DNA of 64,000 nucleotides from Candidatus Sulfopaludibacter sp. SbA3. GTDB taxonomy: Bacteria > Pseudomonadota > Alphaproteobacteria > Caulobacterales > Hyphomonadaceae. The stretch is taken from contig CAMDAC010000001.1 in assembly GCA_945888325.1 (NCBI GenBank), forward strand, positions 124,001 through 188,000, in the 5' to 3' direction. This document shows, in pieces, positions 1-9,965 of the stretch. A model generated the notes under the pieces. The model was not told the DNA's origin and did not search any database. It saw only the letters and a program-made list of their open reading frames with translations. A program made the translations under genes and the position numbers. The first letter of the stretch is position 1, and each line of letters begins with the position of its first letter.

Positions 1-1153
<1,153 letters not shown>

Positions 1154-1299
1154 CGAGCGGCTTATGCCTGAAAAGGGGGCAAGCTGAAAGAACCTTCCTC
1201 CATCTACCTGGGCCACGGCAATCAGTGCCTTCACAGCCCGGGAAACCGGGCTAGGGTGCCCCCAAATTGACACTTTCGGCGCCGGGGAGGCCCTCAAAC

Positions 1300-2904
1300 A
1301 TGTTCGACAAACTCTTCGCCGACTTCGAAGCAGGCGTGACCAATGTCAGCGGTTTCATCTGGGCCGGCGAGTGGAATGGCCAGAGCCTTCTGCCACTCGG
1401 CCCAATCATTGTTCTGCTGCTCGGCACCGGCATCTATTTCATGTTCCGGATCGGATTCCGCCCGATCCGCCGGCTTGTGCCCGCAATCGGCGAAGTCTGG
1501 GCAGGCCGCAAAGGTAATGGCGACCCGAGCGCGATCACACCCTTCCAGGCGCTGACGACCGCGCTTTCCGGCCAGGTCGGCACCGGCAACATCGTCGGCG
1601 TGGCCACCGCCATCACGCTGGGTGGACCCGGCGCCGTATTCTGGATGTGGATCACGGCCATCTTCGGCATGGCGCTCGCCTTCGCCGAAAGCTCGCTGGC
1701 CATCAAATACCGCGAGCGTGACGAGTTCGGGCGGCTGAACGGCGGCCCGATGTATTACATCACCAACGGTCTCGGAAAGCACTGGAAGTGGCTGGCCATC
1801 CTCTTCTGCATCGGCACGATCTTCTCGGCCACCGCCACGGGCGGCATGGTGCAGGCCAACGGGATCACCCAGAATCTGGTCGAAACGTTCGGCGCCGCCT
1901 TCGGTGATCAAAGCCTGATGTCTGCATCCGTCAGCCTTGGCGGGGTCGATCTTCCCATCGCCAAGATTGTCATCGGACTGGTGATGTCCGTTCTGGTGTT
2001 CGTTATCATCGTCGGCGGAATCAAGTCGATCGGGAACGTGGCGGAAAAACTCGTGCCCGCGATGGCCCTGATCTACGTGGTGATGAGCCTCGTGGTGCTT
2101 GGCCTGAACTTCCAGGAAATCCCGGACGCGTTCGCGATGATCTTCACCTCCGCGCTCGGCCTGCAGCAGGCAGCCGGTGGGCTGGCTGGCTATGCCGTGC
2201 TATCGGCCATCCGCTTCGGCGTGGCGCGCGGCTTGTTCTCCAACGAAGCCGGACAGGGCTCGGCGCCGATCGCGCACGCGGCCTCGCAAATGAAGAACCC
2301 GGCGACACAAGGCGAAATCGCCATGATCGGTGTGTTCGTCGATACACTAATCATCTGCACCATGACGGCGCTGGTGATCATCACGGCGGAAGGCAGCTTC
2401 CGCACGGCGCCCGAATTGCTGGCGAACGCCGACATGGTTGCGGCGGGCCTGACGGAGACGACCTCGCACCTCTGGATGGCACATGATGCCAATCCGGCGA
2501 CGCTGACCAACCGTGCGTTCACGGACGCAATTCCCGGACCTGTCGGGGGCTGGATCGTGACGCTTTGCCTGACGCTATTCGCGTTCACGACGATCATCGG
2601 CTGGTCCTATTACGCCGAACAGGCCGTGACCTACCTGATTGGCGAATGGGCAACCATGCCGTTCCGCTACATCTGGTGCGTGGTCATCTTCATCGGCGCC
2701 CTGGCTCAGGTGAACTTCGTCTGGATGTTCGGCGACATGGCGAATGCCTCGATGGCGATACCGAACCTGATCGCCATCCTTGCGCTGTCGGGCGTCGTCA
2801 TTGCGATCCACCGCGCCAACGGAGATCCGGATACGCCGGATGGCGAGAGCATCATTCCGTTGTCGGACAAGGCCGCCGCACAAGCAAACGCGCCAGCCGA
2901 ATAG
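1300..2904 (+). CDS. AGCS-family alanine/glycine:cation symporter
   Basis: Inner-membrane sodium- (or proton-) coupled symporter for small neutral amino acids. The 534-residue product is uniformly hydrophobic with about ten or more membrane segments and carries the family signature [16 protein letters not shown] near residue 312. An earlier in-frame TTG (1267) exists, but the ATG at 1300 has a GGGGAGG ribosome site at 1284-1290 with 9-base spacing, and the protein from there ([12 protein letters not shown]) looks like family members. It stands alone, divergent from miaB and convergent with the MDR gene. The stop codon lies inside a strong hairpin. Substrate cannot be decided from sequence. 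Confidence 0.92.
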   Translation: MFDKLFADFEAGVTNVSGFIWAGEWNGQSLLPLGPIIVLLLGTGIYFMFRIGFRPIRRLVPAIGEVWAGRKGNGDPSAITPFQALTTALSGQVGTGNIVGVATAITLGGPGAVFWMWITAIFGMALAFAESSLAIKYRERDEFGRLNGGPMYYITNGLGKHWKWLAILFCIGTIFSATATGGMVQANGITQNLVETFGAAFGDQSLMSASVSLGGVDLPIAKIVIGLVMSVLVFVIIVGGIKSIGNVAEKLVPAMALIYVVMSLVVLGLNFQEIPDAFAMIFTSALGLQQAAGGLAGYAVLSAIRFGVARGLFSNEAGQGSAPIAHAASQMKNPATQGEIAMIGVFVDTLIICTMTALVIITAEGSFRTAPELLANADMVAAGLTETTSHLWMAHDANPATLTNRAFTDAIPGPVGGWIVTLCLTLFAFTTIIGWSYYAEQAVTYLIGEWATMPFRYIWCVVIFIGALAQVNFVWMFGDMANASMAIPNLIAILALSGVVIAIHRANGDPDTPDGESIIPLSDKAAAQANAPAE

Positions 2905-2913
2905 GCTGGCGCG
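2889..2913. terminator. Bidirectional terminator-like hairpin overlapping a stop codon
   Basis: A perfect 10-bp inverted repeat (2889-2898 with 2904-2913) closes a 5-base loop that contains most of the symporter stop codon. It sits between convergent genes. On the minus strand it is followed by TTTGCTTG, a weak U-rich tail, so it may serve the MDR gene at least as well as the symporter. Confidence 0.55.
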
Positions 2914-2941
2914 CTCTGCCGGTTCGCGAGGGCAGGGAAGC

Positions 2942-3946
2942 CTAGATCGTCAGGACGATCTTGCCGAAGTGCTGCTGGCTGGCCTGGTGGGCAAAGGCAG
3001 CGGCGATCTGGTCGAGCGGGAAGCGGCTGTCGATCACCGGCTTGAAACCGGTCGCGTCGATGGCGTCCACCATGTCTTCCTGCTGGCGGCGTGAGCCGAC
3101 CGTGATGCCGGACACCGTGATGTTGCGCGAGAAGAGCGCTGCCGTCGGCACTTCGCCGGAGACGCCGGTGAGCACGCCGATCAACGAGATATGGCCGCCG
3201 GGACGGCAGGCATTGATCGACTGGGCCATGGTGCCCGGGCCGCCGATCTCGACGACTTCGTCGACACCGCGGCCACCGGTCAGTTCAAAGGCCTTTTTGC
3301 CCCAGTCCGGCGTTTCCTTGTAGTTGATCACATGGTCGGCGCCGAGCGCGCGCAGCTTCTCCATCTTGGCTTCCGAGGAGGACGTCGCGATGACGCGCGC
3401 ACCGGTCGCCTTGGCGAACTGCAGCGCAAAGATCGAGACGCCGCCGGTGCCCTGCACGAGGACCCAGTCACCCGGCTTGGTGCGGGTTTCGACATACATG
3501 CCGCGCCAGGCGGTCAGCGCCGCGCAGGGAAGCGTCGCCGCCTCGTCAAACGTCCAGCCCTTCGGCATGCGGGTGAAGGCGGTCTCGGGGCCGGCATACA
3601 GCTCGCAGCCGAAACCGTCGGCGCCGTCACCGGGGACGCTGGCGAAACCAGCAGCTTCGACCTGGCCGGACTGCCAGTTCGGGAAAAACAGCGAGATCAC
3701 CTTGTCGCCCGCTTTCCATTTGGTGACGCCCTCGCCCACGGCCACGACTTCGCCCGCGCCGTCCGACATCGGGATGCGGCCATCGGGGGTGGGAATGCCG
3801 CCGAGCACGACGATGAAGTCGTGATAGTTCAGCGAGCTGGCGCGGACGCGCACGAGCACTTCGCCGGCCTTAGGTTTTGGATCGGGGCGGTTCTCGATGA
3901 CGAGGTTTCCGAGGCCACCGGGTTTCTTGACGGCTGCTACTTTCAT
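2942..3946 (-). CDS. Zinc-free MDR-superfamily quinone oxidoreductase-like / NAD(P)-dependent alcohol dehydrogenase
   Basis: Medium-chain dehydrogenase/reductase of 334 residues, the usual length. The GroES-like N-terminal half carries SSLNYHDF, the NYxD form typical of quinone-oxidoreductase types that lack catalytic zinc. The Rossmann half has VQGTGGVSIFALQFAKATGARVIATSSS for NAD(P)H, and the C-terminus PLDQIAAAFAHQASQQHFGKIVL is typical of the family. The ATG at 3946 follows a GGGAGA ribosome site. It lies 51 bases downstream of the acyl-CoA ligase gene on the same strand and may share its transcript. Likely an NADPH-dependent enoyl/quinone reductase in fatty or aromatic acid metabolism; the substrate is unknown. 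Confidence 0.85.
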   Translation of the reverse strand: MKVAAVKKPGGLGNLVIENRPDPKPKAGEVLVRVRASSLNYHDFIVVLGGIPTPDGRIPMSDGAGEVVAVGEGVTKWKAGDKVISLFFPNWQSGQVEAAGFASVPGDGADGFGCELYAGPETAFTRMPKGWTFDEAATLPCAALTAWRGMYVETRTKPGDWVLVQGTGGVSIFALQFAKATGARVIATSSSEAKMEKLRALGADHVINYKETPDWGKKAFELTGGRGVDEVVEIGGPGTMAQSINACRPGGHISLIGVLTGVSGEVPTAALFSRNITVSGITVGSRRQQEDMVDAIDATGFKPVIDSRFPLDQIAAAFAHQASQQHFGKIVLTI

Positions 3947-3997
3947 GGACGTTTCTCCCTTGTTTGCGGCACGAGGCGGGCCGCGCCCTAGGGGAAG

Positions 3998-5455
3998 TCA
4001 AGAGGTGGCGAGGCGGGCTTCCCTAAGGGCCTTGCGGCGGACCTTGCCGGCATCATCGCGGACGGGCTCGTCCACATACTCGAAGCTCTTCGGCACCTTG
4101 TAGCGCACAAGGCGCTCGGAAAGATGCGCCTCCATCGCTTTCGGATCGGCCGGACCTTCGGGGCGGTCGATGACCGCGTGCAGACGCGCGCCCATATCGT
4201 CATCCGGCAGGCCGATCACGGCGGAGGAGCGCACGCCCGGGAACGCATCGAGCGCGGCCTCGACTTCCGCCGGGTAGATATTGGCGCCGCCGACGAGGAT
4301 CATGTCGGAGAGGCGGTCGGTCAGGTAGAGATACCCGTCGGCGTCCATCCAGCCCATGTCGCCGAGGCTCTCCCAGCCGCCCTCGATCGATTTCGCTTCA
4401 GCGCCGATATAGTGGTAGGTCGTGCCGGCGCCGGCGAGCGGGCGGATAAAGACTTCGCCGACCTTGCCATGCGGCAACGTCTCGCCGTCCTCGCCCACCA
4501 CTTTCATCTCGCAGGTCTCGACGGGCTTTCCGACCGAGCCCTTGTGCTTCAGCCATTCCGTACCCTGAATGGTGGTGGAGCCCTGCCCTTCGGTGCCGCC
4601 GTAAAGCTCCCAGATCACCTCCGGGCCAAGCCATTCGATGAAGCATTCCTTGAGCCAGGGCGGGCACGGCGCGGCAAGGTGCCAGAGCGCCTTGAGGCTG
4701 GAGAGATCGTACCGTGTGCGGACTTCCTCCGGCAGTGCCCAGATGCGGCGCATCATGGTCGGCACCATATAGACGACATCCACCTTGTGGGTCTCGATCA
4801 GGCGCAGCGTTTCCTCGGCGTCGAAACGCGTGGTGACAACCACGGTGCAGCCCTTGAACAGCGCCGTCATGGCCCAGAGGAAGGGCCCGTTGTGATAGAG
4901 CGGGCCGGGGATCAGCATGCAGCCTTGCTGCGGGATCTCGAGCAGCGGCACATCCGGATCTGACGCAGCCGGCGCCTTCGACACGATCAGCTTCGGCCGG
5001 CCGGTAGAGCCGCCAGAAGTCATCGCCTTGTAGCTGATGGAGGTCACTTCCGGCAGCGGCGTGTTGGCGAGGCTGCTGTCCGGCTTGTAGCCCACCGGCA
5101 GGCAGGCAACCGGCGCGTATTCGCCGGGCTCAACGCCCACCACCAGGCTCGGCGCACCGACGTCCACAATCTGGTCGCGCTCGAACTTCGGCAGGCGCGA
5201 GGAGACCGGCTGCGGCGTGGCGCCGGCTTTCCAGGTCGCGAGGCAGGCTTCGAAAAACTCGATGCCGTTTGGCAGGGCAATAGTGACGAAGTCATCCTTC
5301 TTGACGCCGAGCGCCTGATAGGCGCGCGCGAGGCGGTTGGTGCGGGCCTCGAGTTCGCCCCAGGTGAGGCTCGCCCCTTCGTGGACGAGCGCCGTGCGGG
5401 CGGGCTGCATCGCCGTCCAGTGTGCCACGATGCGGGACAGTGAAATCAGCGCCAT
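3998..5455 (-). CDS. AMP-dependent acyl-CoA synthetase/ligase
   Basis: ANL-superfamily adenylate-forming enzyme that activates a carboxylic acid with ATP and loads it on CoA. The 485-residue protein has the phosphate-binding loop TSGGSTGRPK near residue 145, the aromatic/adenine motif YGGTEGQGSTT, the GDMGWMDADGYLYLTDR hinge region, GGANIYPAEVE, and a C-terminal lysine in GKVRRKALRE, the expected catalytic Lys position. The start has an unusually strong site, GGAGGA five bases before ATG. Somewhat short for a long-chain ligase; the closest feel is bile-acid or cyclohexanecarboxylate-type CoA ligases. Neighbours (MDR, hydrolase, SCP2, acyl-CoA carboxyltransferase) suggest a lipid or steroid catabolic role, which is inference. 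Confidence 0.9.
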   Translation of the reverse strand: MALISLSRIVAHWTAMQPARTALVHEGASLTWGELEARTNRLARAYQALGVKKDDFVTIALPNGIEFFEACLATWKAGATPQPVSSRLPKFERDQIVDVGAPSLVVGVEPGEYAPVACLPVGYKPDSSLANTPLPEVTSISYKAMTSGGSTGRPKLIVSKAPAASDPDVPLLEIPQQGCMLIPGPLYHNGPFLWAMTALFKGCTVVVTTRFDAEETLRLIETHKVDVVYMVPTMMRRIWALPEEVRTRYDLSSLKALWHLAAPCPPWLKECFIEWLGPEVIWELYGGTEGQGSTTIQGTEWLKHKGSVGKPVETCEMKVVGEDGETLPHGKVGEVFIRPLAGAGTTYHYIGAEAKSIEGGWESLGDMGWMDADGYLYLTDRLSDMILVGGANIYPAEVEAALDAFPGVRSSAVIGLPDDDMGARLHAVIDRPEGPADPKAMEAHLSERLVRYKVPKSFEYVDEPVRDDAGKVRRKALREARLATS

Positions 5456-5492
5456 GTCATTCCTCCATAATTTTTTATCTGTAGGCGGACGG

Positions 5493-6443
5493 TCAGATGC
5501 CGGCCCGTTTCAGCAGCCTCTGGAATCCCGACCAGAATTCCGCTCGGCGGTCATCGGTCTCCATCAGGATTTCATGCATCGCGCCTTCGACCGTGATGTG
5601 GTCGCAATCCTTCAGGCGGCGGCAGATTTCGACATGGCTCGCATTGTCGACCAGCTTCTCTTCCGAGGCGGAGGCGACAAACACCGGGATCGTCACCTTG
5701 GAGAGCGCCTTGGGTTTCGTGAAGGTCGCGAGAATGTCCAGCGAGGCGCCGAGCCAGCCCCAGGTGACGGGGCCGAGCTCAAGATCCGGCGCCGCATCGA
5801 TCAGGTCGCGCTGGAGTTCCCAGCGGCGCTTGTCATGCGTGACGATGTTGGTCTCGAATTTCTCGGGCGGGCCCGGCTGGATGGCATAGTCGCCGGAGCG
5901 GCCGGTCGCGCGCATCGCCCAGACGAGATAGCTCATCCCGAAGAACTTGGACTTCAAGCCCCACATCGGCGCCACGAAGGCGGCGGCCTCCACCTTGACG
6001 AGATCCTGCGCAATGGCCGCCAGCGCGATGGCGCCGCCCATCGAATGGGCGAGGCAGACATGTGGCCGCGGCAGGCGGTCCTTCAGTTCTTCGAGACCAT
6101 TCGCGAGCGCGCCCATGAACGTCTCGAACCGGTCGATATGTCCCTTCTTGCTGTCGCCGAGAAGGCGGTCGGAGAGACCCTGCCCGGGCCAGTCGAGGAT
6201 CAGGATCGCAAAACCCATCTTCTGGAGTTCTCGGCCAACCTCGAAATACTTCTCGATAAACTCCGTACGGCCCGGGCAGACAATGACGGTGCCGCGCGGC
6301 TTGCTGGCGGAGAGGGCGGGCGCCGCGCAGGCGCGCAGCTCGCGCCCCCCCTCGCCCCTGAACCACACAACGGCCGCGCCCTCGGGCGCAGGATTGCCCT
6401 TCAGGGTCACAAACCCCGAACGCCGTGCCGCCGTGTCATCCAT
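5493..6443 (-). CDS. Alpha/beta hydrolase, lysophospholipase (Hydrolase_4 / S33) type
   Basis: Serine hydrolase of 316 residues. It shows the oxyanion/lid-region sequence ILDWPGQGLSDR at about residues 85-97, the nucleophile elbow LAHSMGGAIAL (Ser at about 134), a late acid residue near VASASEEKLVD, and a late His in VEGAMHEILMETD. This arrangement matches the monoglyceride-lipase/lysophospholipase PldB branch. No signal peptide is seen, so it is likely cytoplasmic. The gene lies 37 bases upstream of the acyl-CoA ligase on the same strand, consistent with releasing an acid that the ligase then activates. The substrate cannot be read from sequence. Confidence 0.88.
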   Translation of the reverse strand: MDDTAARRSGFVTLKGNPAPEGAAVVWFRGEGGRELRACAAPALSASKPRGTVIVCPGRTEFIEKYFEVGRELQKMGFAILILDWPGQGLSDRLLGDSKKGHIDRFETFMGALANGLEELKDRLPRPHVCLAHSMGGAIALAAIAQDLVKVEAAAFVAPMWGLKSKFFGMSYLVWAMRATGRSGDYAIQPGPPEKFETNIVTHDKRRWELQRDLIDAAPDLELGPVTWGWLGASLDILATFTKPKALSKVTIPVFVASASEEKLVDNASHVEICRRLKDCDHITVEGAMHEILMETDDRRAEFWSGFQRLLKRAGI

Positions 6444-6465
6444 GGATCATGTCCCAAAAGGAAAA

Positions 6466-6491
6466 GCCGCCCGAAGGTGTCTCCGGGCGGC
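6466..6491 (-). terminator. Rho-independent terminator of the SCP2-domain gene
   Basis: An 8-bp GC stem (6466-6473 with 6484-6491) with a 10-base loop is followed on the minus strand by TTTTCCTTTT (6456-6465). It lies 32 bases after the SCP2 stop and ends that message before the hydrolase gene. Confidence 0.7.
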
Positions 6492-6522
6492 CTCTCAGGT
6501 CAATGCCTTTAGGCAAGCCGGA

Positions 6523-6828
6523 TCAGCCGGCGAGCTTTTTCATGAGGCCCTGGAGCTGCATGGCGACCGACATGTCACCGGCAACTTTCAGTTTGCCCTG
6601 CATGAAAGCCATCGTTGGGTCCATGGCGCCCGAGGCGAGCTTCGTGAAGTCATCCCAGTTGATGCTGATGGTGGCATCCGCCGGATCGTCGGAATTGTCG
6701 ACCTTGCCGTTGGCGCCGTCGATCAGCAGCTTGCCGACGCTGCCGAAATCGAACTTCACCTTTTTCTTGAAATCGCTGCCGCCGGAAAGAGCTTCCGAAG
6801 CGCGGGCAGTCAGTTGTGCGAGATCCAT
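6523..6828 (-). CDS. SCP2 sterol-carrier-domain protein
   Basis: Small 101-residue stand-alone SCP2 domain, a cytoplasmic lipid-binding fold. The hallmark pattern is visible: a basic KKKVKFDFGSVGKLLIDGA strand, DDPADATISINWDDF, and a conserved end MAFMQGKLKVAGDMSVAMQLQGLMKKL. An upstream ATG at 6873 would add 15 unlikely residues; the ATG at 6828 has AAGGAGG at ideal spacing. It lies among acyl-CoA enzymes and may present or buffer acyl-CoA or sterol-like lipids. Divergent from the carboxyltransferase gene, with 112 bases between the two starts. Confidence 0.88.
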   Translation of the reverse strand: MDLAQLTARASEALSGGSDFKKKVKFDFGSVGKLLIDGANGKVDNSDDPADATISINWDDFTKLASGAMDPTMAFMQGKLKVAGDMSVAMQLQGLMKKLAG

Positions 6829-6940
6829 CCGGGGTTCCTCCTTGGGAATTGGGTCTGAAGGGGGATAAAGCAAACCGGGGCGCGCGGAGCAAGAAGATTC
6901 CCGTTGACGGGCGCGGCGGCAAGGCGATCACCTGTCAGCC

Positions 6941-8488
6941 ATGAGTTGGGAAAAATCGATCGAAGAGCTGCGCCGGCGCGAGCGTCTGGCCGAACACATG
7001 GGCGGGGAAGAACCCGTCGAACGCCAGCGGGGGCGGGGCAAGCTGACCGTACGGGAGCGCGTGGCGTTCCTGGCCGATCCGGGCAGCTTCCACGAGATCG
7101 GCAAGATTGCCGGCAAGGCCACCTATGGGCCGGATGACGAGTTGGCTGCCTTCACACCGTCCACCTCGGTGACCGGGCGGGCCCGGCTCGAGGGCCGGCC
7201 GGTCGTAATTCTGGCCGATGACTTTACCGTGCGCGGCGGGGCGTCGGATGCCTCGATCTGGCAGAAGATGGTCCAGATGATCAAGATGGCGACCGAGTAC
7301 CGGATGCCGCTGGTCCAGATGATCGACGGCACGGGCGGCGGCGGCTCCGTCAAGGCGCTGGAGAAAGACCCGCGGACCTATATCCCCGAGACGCCGGGCT
7401 GGAACGAGATCGTGACCGGCCTGTCGCAGGTGCCGTTCGTCTCGCTGGCGCTTGGCCCCTGCGCGGGCATGGGTGCAGGCCGGGTCGCGGCCAGCCATTT
7501 CTCGATCATGGTCAAGGAACTCAGCCAGGTGTTCGTCGCCGGGCCGCCGGTGGCCATCGCGCTGGGCGAGAATGTCACCAAGGAAGAACTGGGCGGCTGG
7601 AAGATCCAGGGCCAGAACGGCACCGTGGACAATGTCGTCGACAGCGAGGCGGATGCCTTCGCGGCGGCGCGGCGCTTCCTCTCCTACCTGCCCCCATCCG
7701 TGCATCACCTGCCCGAGCGCCTTCAGCCCACGGACGATCCGAAACGCAAGGAGGAGAGCCTGATCTCCCTCGTGCCGAAGGATGGCCGCACGCCCTACAA
7801 GCCGCGCAAGATCATCGAGGCGACCGTCGACAAGGGCAGCTTCTTCGAGATCGGCCATGACTGGGGACGCGGCATCGTCACCGGACTTGCCCGCATTGAT
7901 GGCTACGCCGTCGGCATCATGGCGGGCGACCCCTTCTTCCTTGATGGGGCCTGGACCGCGGACGTGTGCGACAAGGTCACGCGCCATATGGACCTCTGCT
8001 CGACCTTCCATCTGCCGGTCATCCACTTCGTCGATTGCCCCGGTTTCGCGGTCGGCGTGAAAGCGGAGACCGCCGGTGTCACCCGCGCCGGCGTGCGCGC
8101 CATGACTGCGGTCTACCAGGCGGACGTTCCGGTCTGCTCGGTGGTCATCCGCAAGGCTTACGGGCTCGCAGGCTCGGCGATGATGAACCAGTCGAAGACC
8201 AAGTGGCGCTATTGCTGGCCGAGCGGCGACTGGGGCTCGCTGCCGATGGCGGGCGGGATCGAGGCGGCGTTCCGCAAGGAGCTGTCCGAAGCCGAGAACC
8301 CGGAGGAGTTGAAAGCGGCGCTCTACAAGAAGTTCGAAGCGATCCGCTCGCCCTTCCGCACCGCCGAGAGCTTCCTTGCCGAGGAGATCATCGACCCACG
8401 CGAGACGCGCTCGCTGCTGGTCGATTTTGTGGGACACGCCCAGCGCGCCATCGAAGCGGGAGAGCGCCGGATTTCCTTCCGGCCCTGA
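6941..8488 (+). CDS. Acyl-CoA carboxylase, carboxyltransferase (beta) subunit
   Basis: A 515-residue crotonase-fold carboxyltransferase that moves CO2 from carboxybiotin to an acyl-CoA (acetyl-, propionyl- or methylcrotonyl-type). It starts with the usual WEKSIEELRRRERLAEHMGG helix and GKLTVRERV, and contains the ClpP-like oxyanion turns (GPCAGMGAGRVAASHFSIMV; CPGFAVGVKAETAGVTRAGVRAM). No biotin-carboxylase or biotin-carrier subunit lies in the window, so its partner must be encoded elsewhere. This is odd for propionyl-CoA carboxylase, whose genes usually cluster. The ATG gives a start matching family length. Confidence 0.88.
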   Translation: MSWEKSIEELRRRERLAEHMGGEEPVERQRGRGKLTVRERVAFLADPGSFHEIGKIAGKATYGPDDELAAFTPSTSVTGRARLEGRPVVILADDFTVRGGASDASIWQKMVQMIKMATEYRMPLVQMIDGTGGGGSVKALEKDPRTYIPETPGWNEIVTGLSQVPFVSLALGPCAGMGAGRVAASHFSIMVKELSQVFVAGPPVAIALGENVTKEELGGWKIQGQNGTVDNVVDSEADAFAAARRFLSYLPPSVHHLPERLQPTDDPKRKEESLISLVPKDGRTPYKPRKIIEATVDKGSFFEIGHDWGRGIVTGLARIDGYAVGIMAGDPFFLDGAWTADVCDKVTRHMDLCSTFHLPVIHFVDCPGFAVGVKAETAGVTRAGVRAMTAVYQADVPVCSVVIRKAYGLAGSAMMNQSKTKWRYCWPSGDWGSLPMAGGIEAAFRKELSEAENPEELKAALYKKFEAIRSPFRTAESFLAEEIIDPRETRSLLVDFVGHAQRAIEAGERRISFRP

Positions 8489-8576
8489 AAAGCGCGAACT
8501 CTCCCTGAAAGCGGCGCCCTATTGCCATTTTCGGGGTGATGATGCGTGAGTATCCGCTCCGGGGAGGACCACATCC

Positions 8577-9479
8577 ATGAAATTCCGAGTTTCGCTTGCT
8601 GCCGCTGCGTCAGCCATCATGCTCGCCGCCTGCGGCGCGTCAGACCGCGCTTACGAGTCGAGCCCGGCCATGGCGCCGCCGCCGGAAGCCATGAAGATGG
8701 CCGATGCGCCGATGGAAGAGGCGGTCGCTGCTGAGGGCGGCGAAGTTGCGCCGGATACCGCCGGCGCGGTTCAATACATCGCCTACTCCCATTCGATCGG
8801 TCTGCGCATTCCGGTGGCGGCCATCGAGCCGACGATGCAGGCCCATATCGACGCTTGCAACAAGGCCGGGCCGGCCGTTTGCGTGGTCACCAATTCCTGG
8901 CTGAATGCCTATTCTGAAGATCAAGCGTCTGCCTCCTTGAACATCCGGGCGACGCCCGCCTGGATCAACACCTTCCTCGGTGGCATCGAAGCGGAAGCTG
9001 AAGCCGTGAAAGGCGAGGTGACCAACCGTCAGACCACGGCCGAAGACCTGACCGTCACCATCATCGACACCGACGCCCGCCTGAAGGCGCAAATTCTCCT
9101 GCAGGAGCGAATCGAAGAATTGCTGGCCGACCGGCCGGGCAATCTGGGCGAACTGCTGGAAACCCAGCGCGAGCTCGCCCGCGTCAACGGCGAAATCGAC
9201 TCGCTGACTTCCAGTCTCGCGGCGCTGCGCCAGCGGGTCAACATGAGCCAGCTCTCAGTTGGATACGAGACGAAGACCGATCCGCTGTCGCAAGGCGCGC
9301 TGGAGCCGCTCGGAAATGCGTTCGGCAGCTTCTTCTATAACCTCGCAAGCGCGGTTGCAGCGGTCGTCACCGCGTTTGCAGTGGGCCTGCCCTGGCTGAT
9401 CCTTATCGGCGCCCTGCTGTGGATCTGGCTGCGCCTGATCTGGCCGCGCATCCGGCGGAAGAAGCCGCCAGCGGCTTGA
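8577..9479 (+). CDS. DUF4349-domain lipoprotein
   Basis: Predicted envelope lipoprotein of 300 residues. The type II signal peptide ends MLAAC with the lipidated Cys at position 19. A low-complexity Ala/Pro/Glu/Met linker follows, then a DUF4349-like domain with the alternating helix-rich part (EERIEELLADRPGNLGELLETQRELARVNGEID) that can form a coiled coil. A C-terminal hydrophobic helix (AVAAVVTAFAVGLPWLILIG) and a basic tail follow, so it may be anchored at both ends. DUF4349 proteins have no firm function. It faces convergent gltB across the first copy of the repeated structured element. Confidence 0.85.
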   Translation: MKFRVSLAAAASAIMLAACGASDRAYESSPAMAPPPEAMKMADAPMEEAVAAEGGEVAPDTAGAVQYIAYSHSIGLRIPVAAIEPTMQAHIDACNKAGPAVCVVTNSWLNAYSEDQASASLNIRATPAWINTFLGGIEAEAEAVKGEVTNRQTTAEDLTVTIIDTDARLKAQILLQERIEELLADRPGNLGELLETQRELARVNGEIDSLTSSLAALRQRVNMSQLSVGYETKTDPLSQGALEPLGNAFGSFFYNLASAVAAVVTAFAVGLPWLILIGALLWIWLRLIWPRIRRKKPPAA

Positions 9480-9517
9480 GACCCCGCAACATCTGACTTG
9501 TGCAACGAAATGTGCGT

Positions 9518-9886
9518 CCTGCGGGAACAGAATCCGCAGGCGCAACAACGCGCTGCAAGATAAGCCGCCGGAACTTGCGCCGCACGCCTCCAGCCGGGGT
9601 TATACTCCGCCTCCCCCCTACCCGCAGGTCGGATAGAGGCTAAAGGCCGAAATCCGACACGCCGAGAGCCCGCGATAGCGGATCGATACGAAGTAATAAA
9701 AAGTGAGAATCAATGAGAAAAAATCGCCATCAGGAATGCAAAGCCTGCAACAGGATGAGGCGCTCTGGCGACGGACAGAGACGACTTATGCCCGCCAACA
9801 GGGGAGCTTCGGCAAGATAAAACTCTGCTCCGTCAAGCAGTTACGAAATCCACCCTCAATCCCTGCGCAACACCTCCGCCCACGGA
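9518..9886 (+). ncRNA. Candidate structured RNA / repeated element, copy A
   Basis: This gene-free interval holds a diverged copy of the element also found at about 39005-39390, in the same orientation and likewise between convergent genes. Hairpins I can fold: 9518-9524/9534-9540; an alternative 9536-9543/9550-9556 with one bulged G; 9595-9600/9604-9609 (loop TAT); 9628-9634/9652-9658 enclosing 9638-9640/9646-9648; and 9803-9807/9827-9831 with an AT-rich loop containing ATAAAAC. Several of these recur in copy B with base changes that keep pairing. A G-U pair in the TAT hairpin (A-U in copy B) favours a + strand transcript. No convincing promoter or coding capacity is seen. The call is by hand comparison; a folding repeat without transcription remains possible. 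Confidence 0.6.
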
Positions 9887-9909
9887 TCTATGAAAAATCC
9901 GGCATTCAA

Positions 9910-9937
9910 GACCCCCACACGATGTCGTGCAGGGGTC
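9910..9937. terminator. Strong hairpin between the structured element and gltB
   Basis: Two nested stems, 9910-9915/9932-9937 and 9918-9922/9925-9929, form a long hairpin 29 bases past the gltB stop. Neither side has a clean T run (minus side TCTTGAATG), so it may be a bidirectional or Rho-assisted terminator rather than a classical one. Confidence 0.45.
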
Positions 9938-9965
9938 ATTGGACGGTGAACAAGGCTTCGGAAAA

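Noticed and set aside
9601-9606. TATACT as a -10 promoter box in the element (also 39088-39093)
   Set aside because: No -35-like sequence at suitable spacing in either copy; it is better explained as part of the TAT-loop hairpin.
9518-9886. tmRNA, RNase P, SRP RNA or 6S RNA as the identity of the element
   Set aside because: None of their hallmark sequences (tag peptide frame, P4-type core, GNAR/SRP loop, 6S bubble) could be found on either strand.
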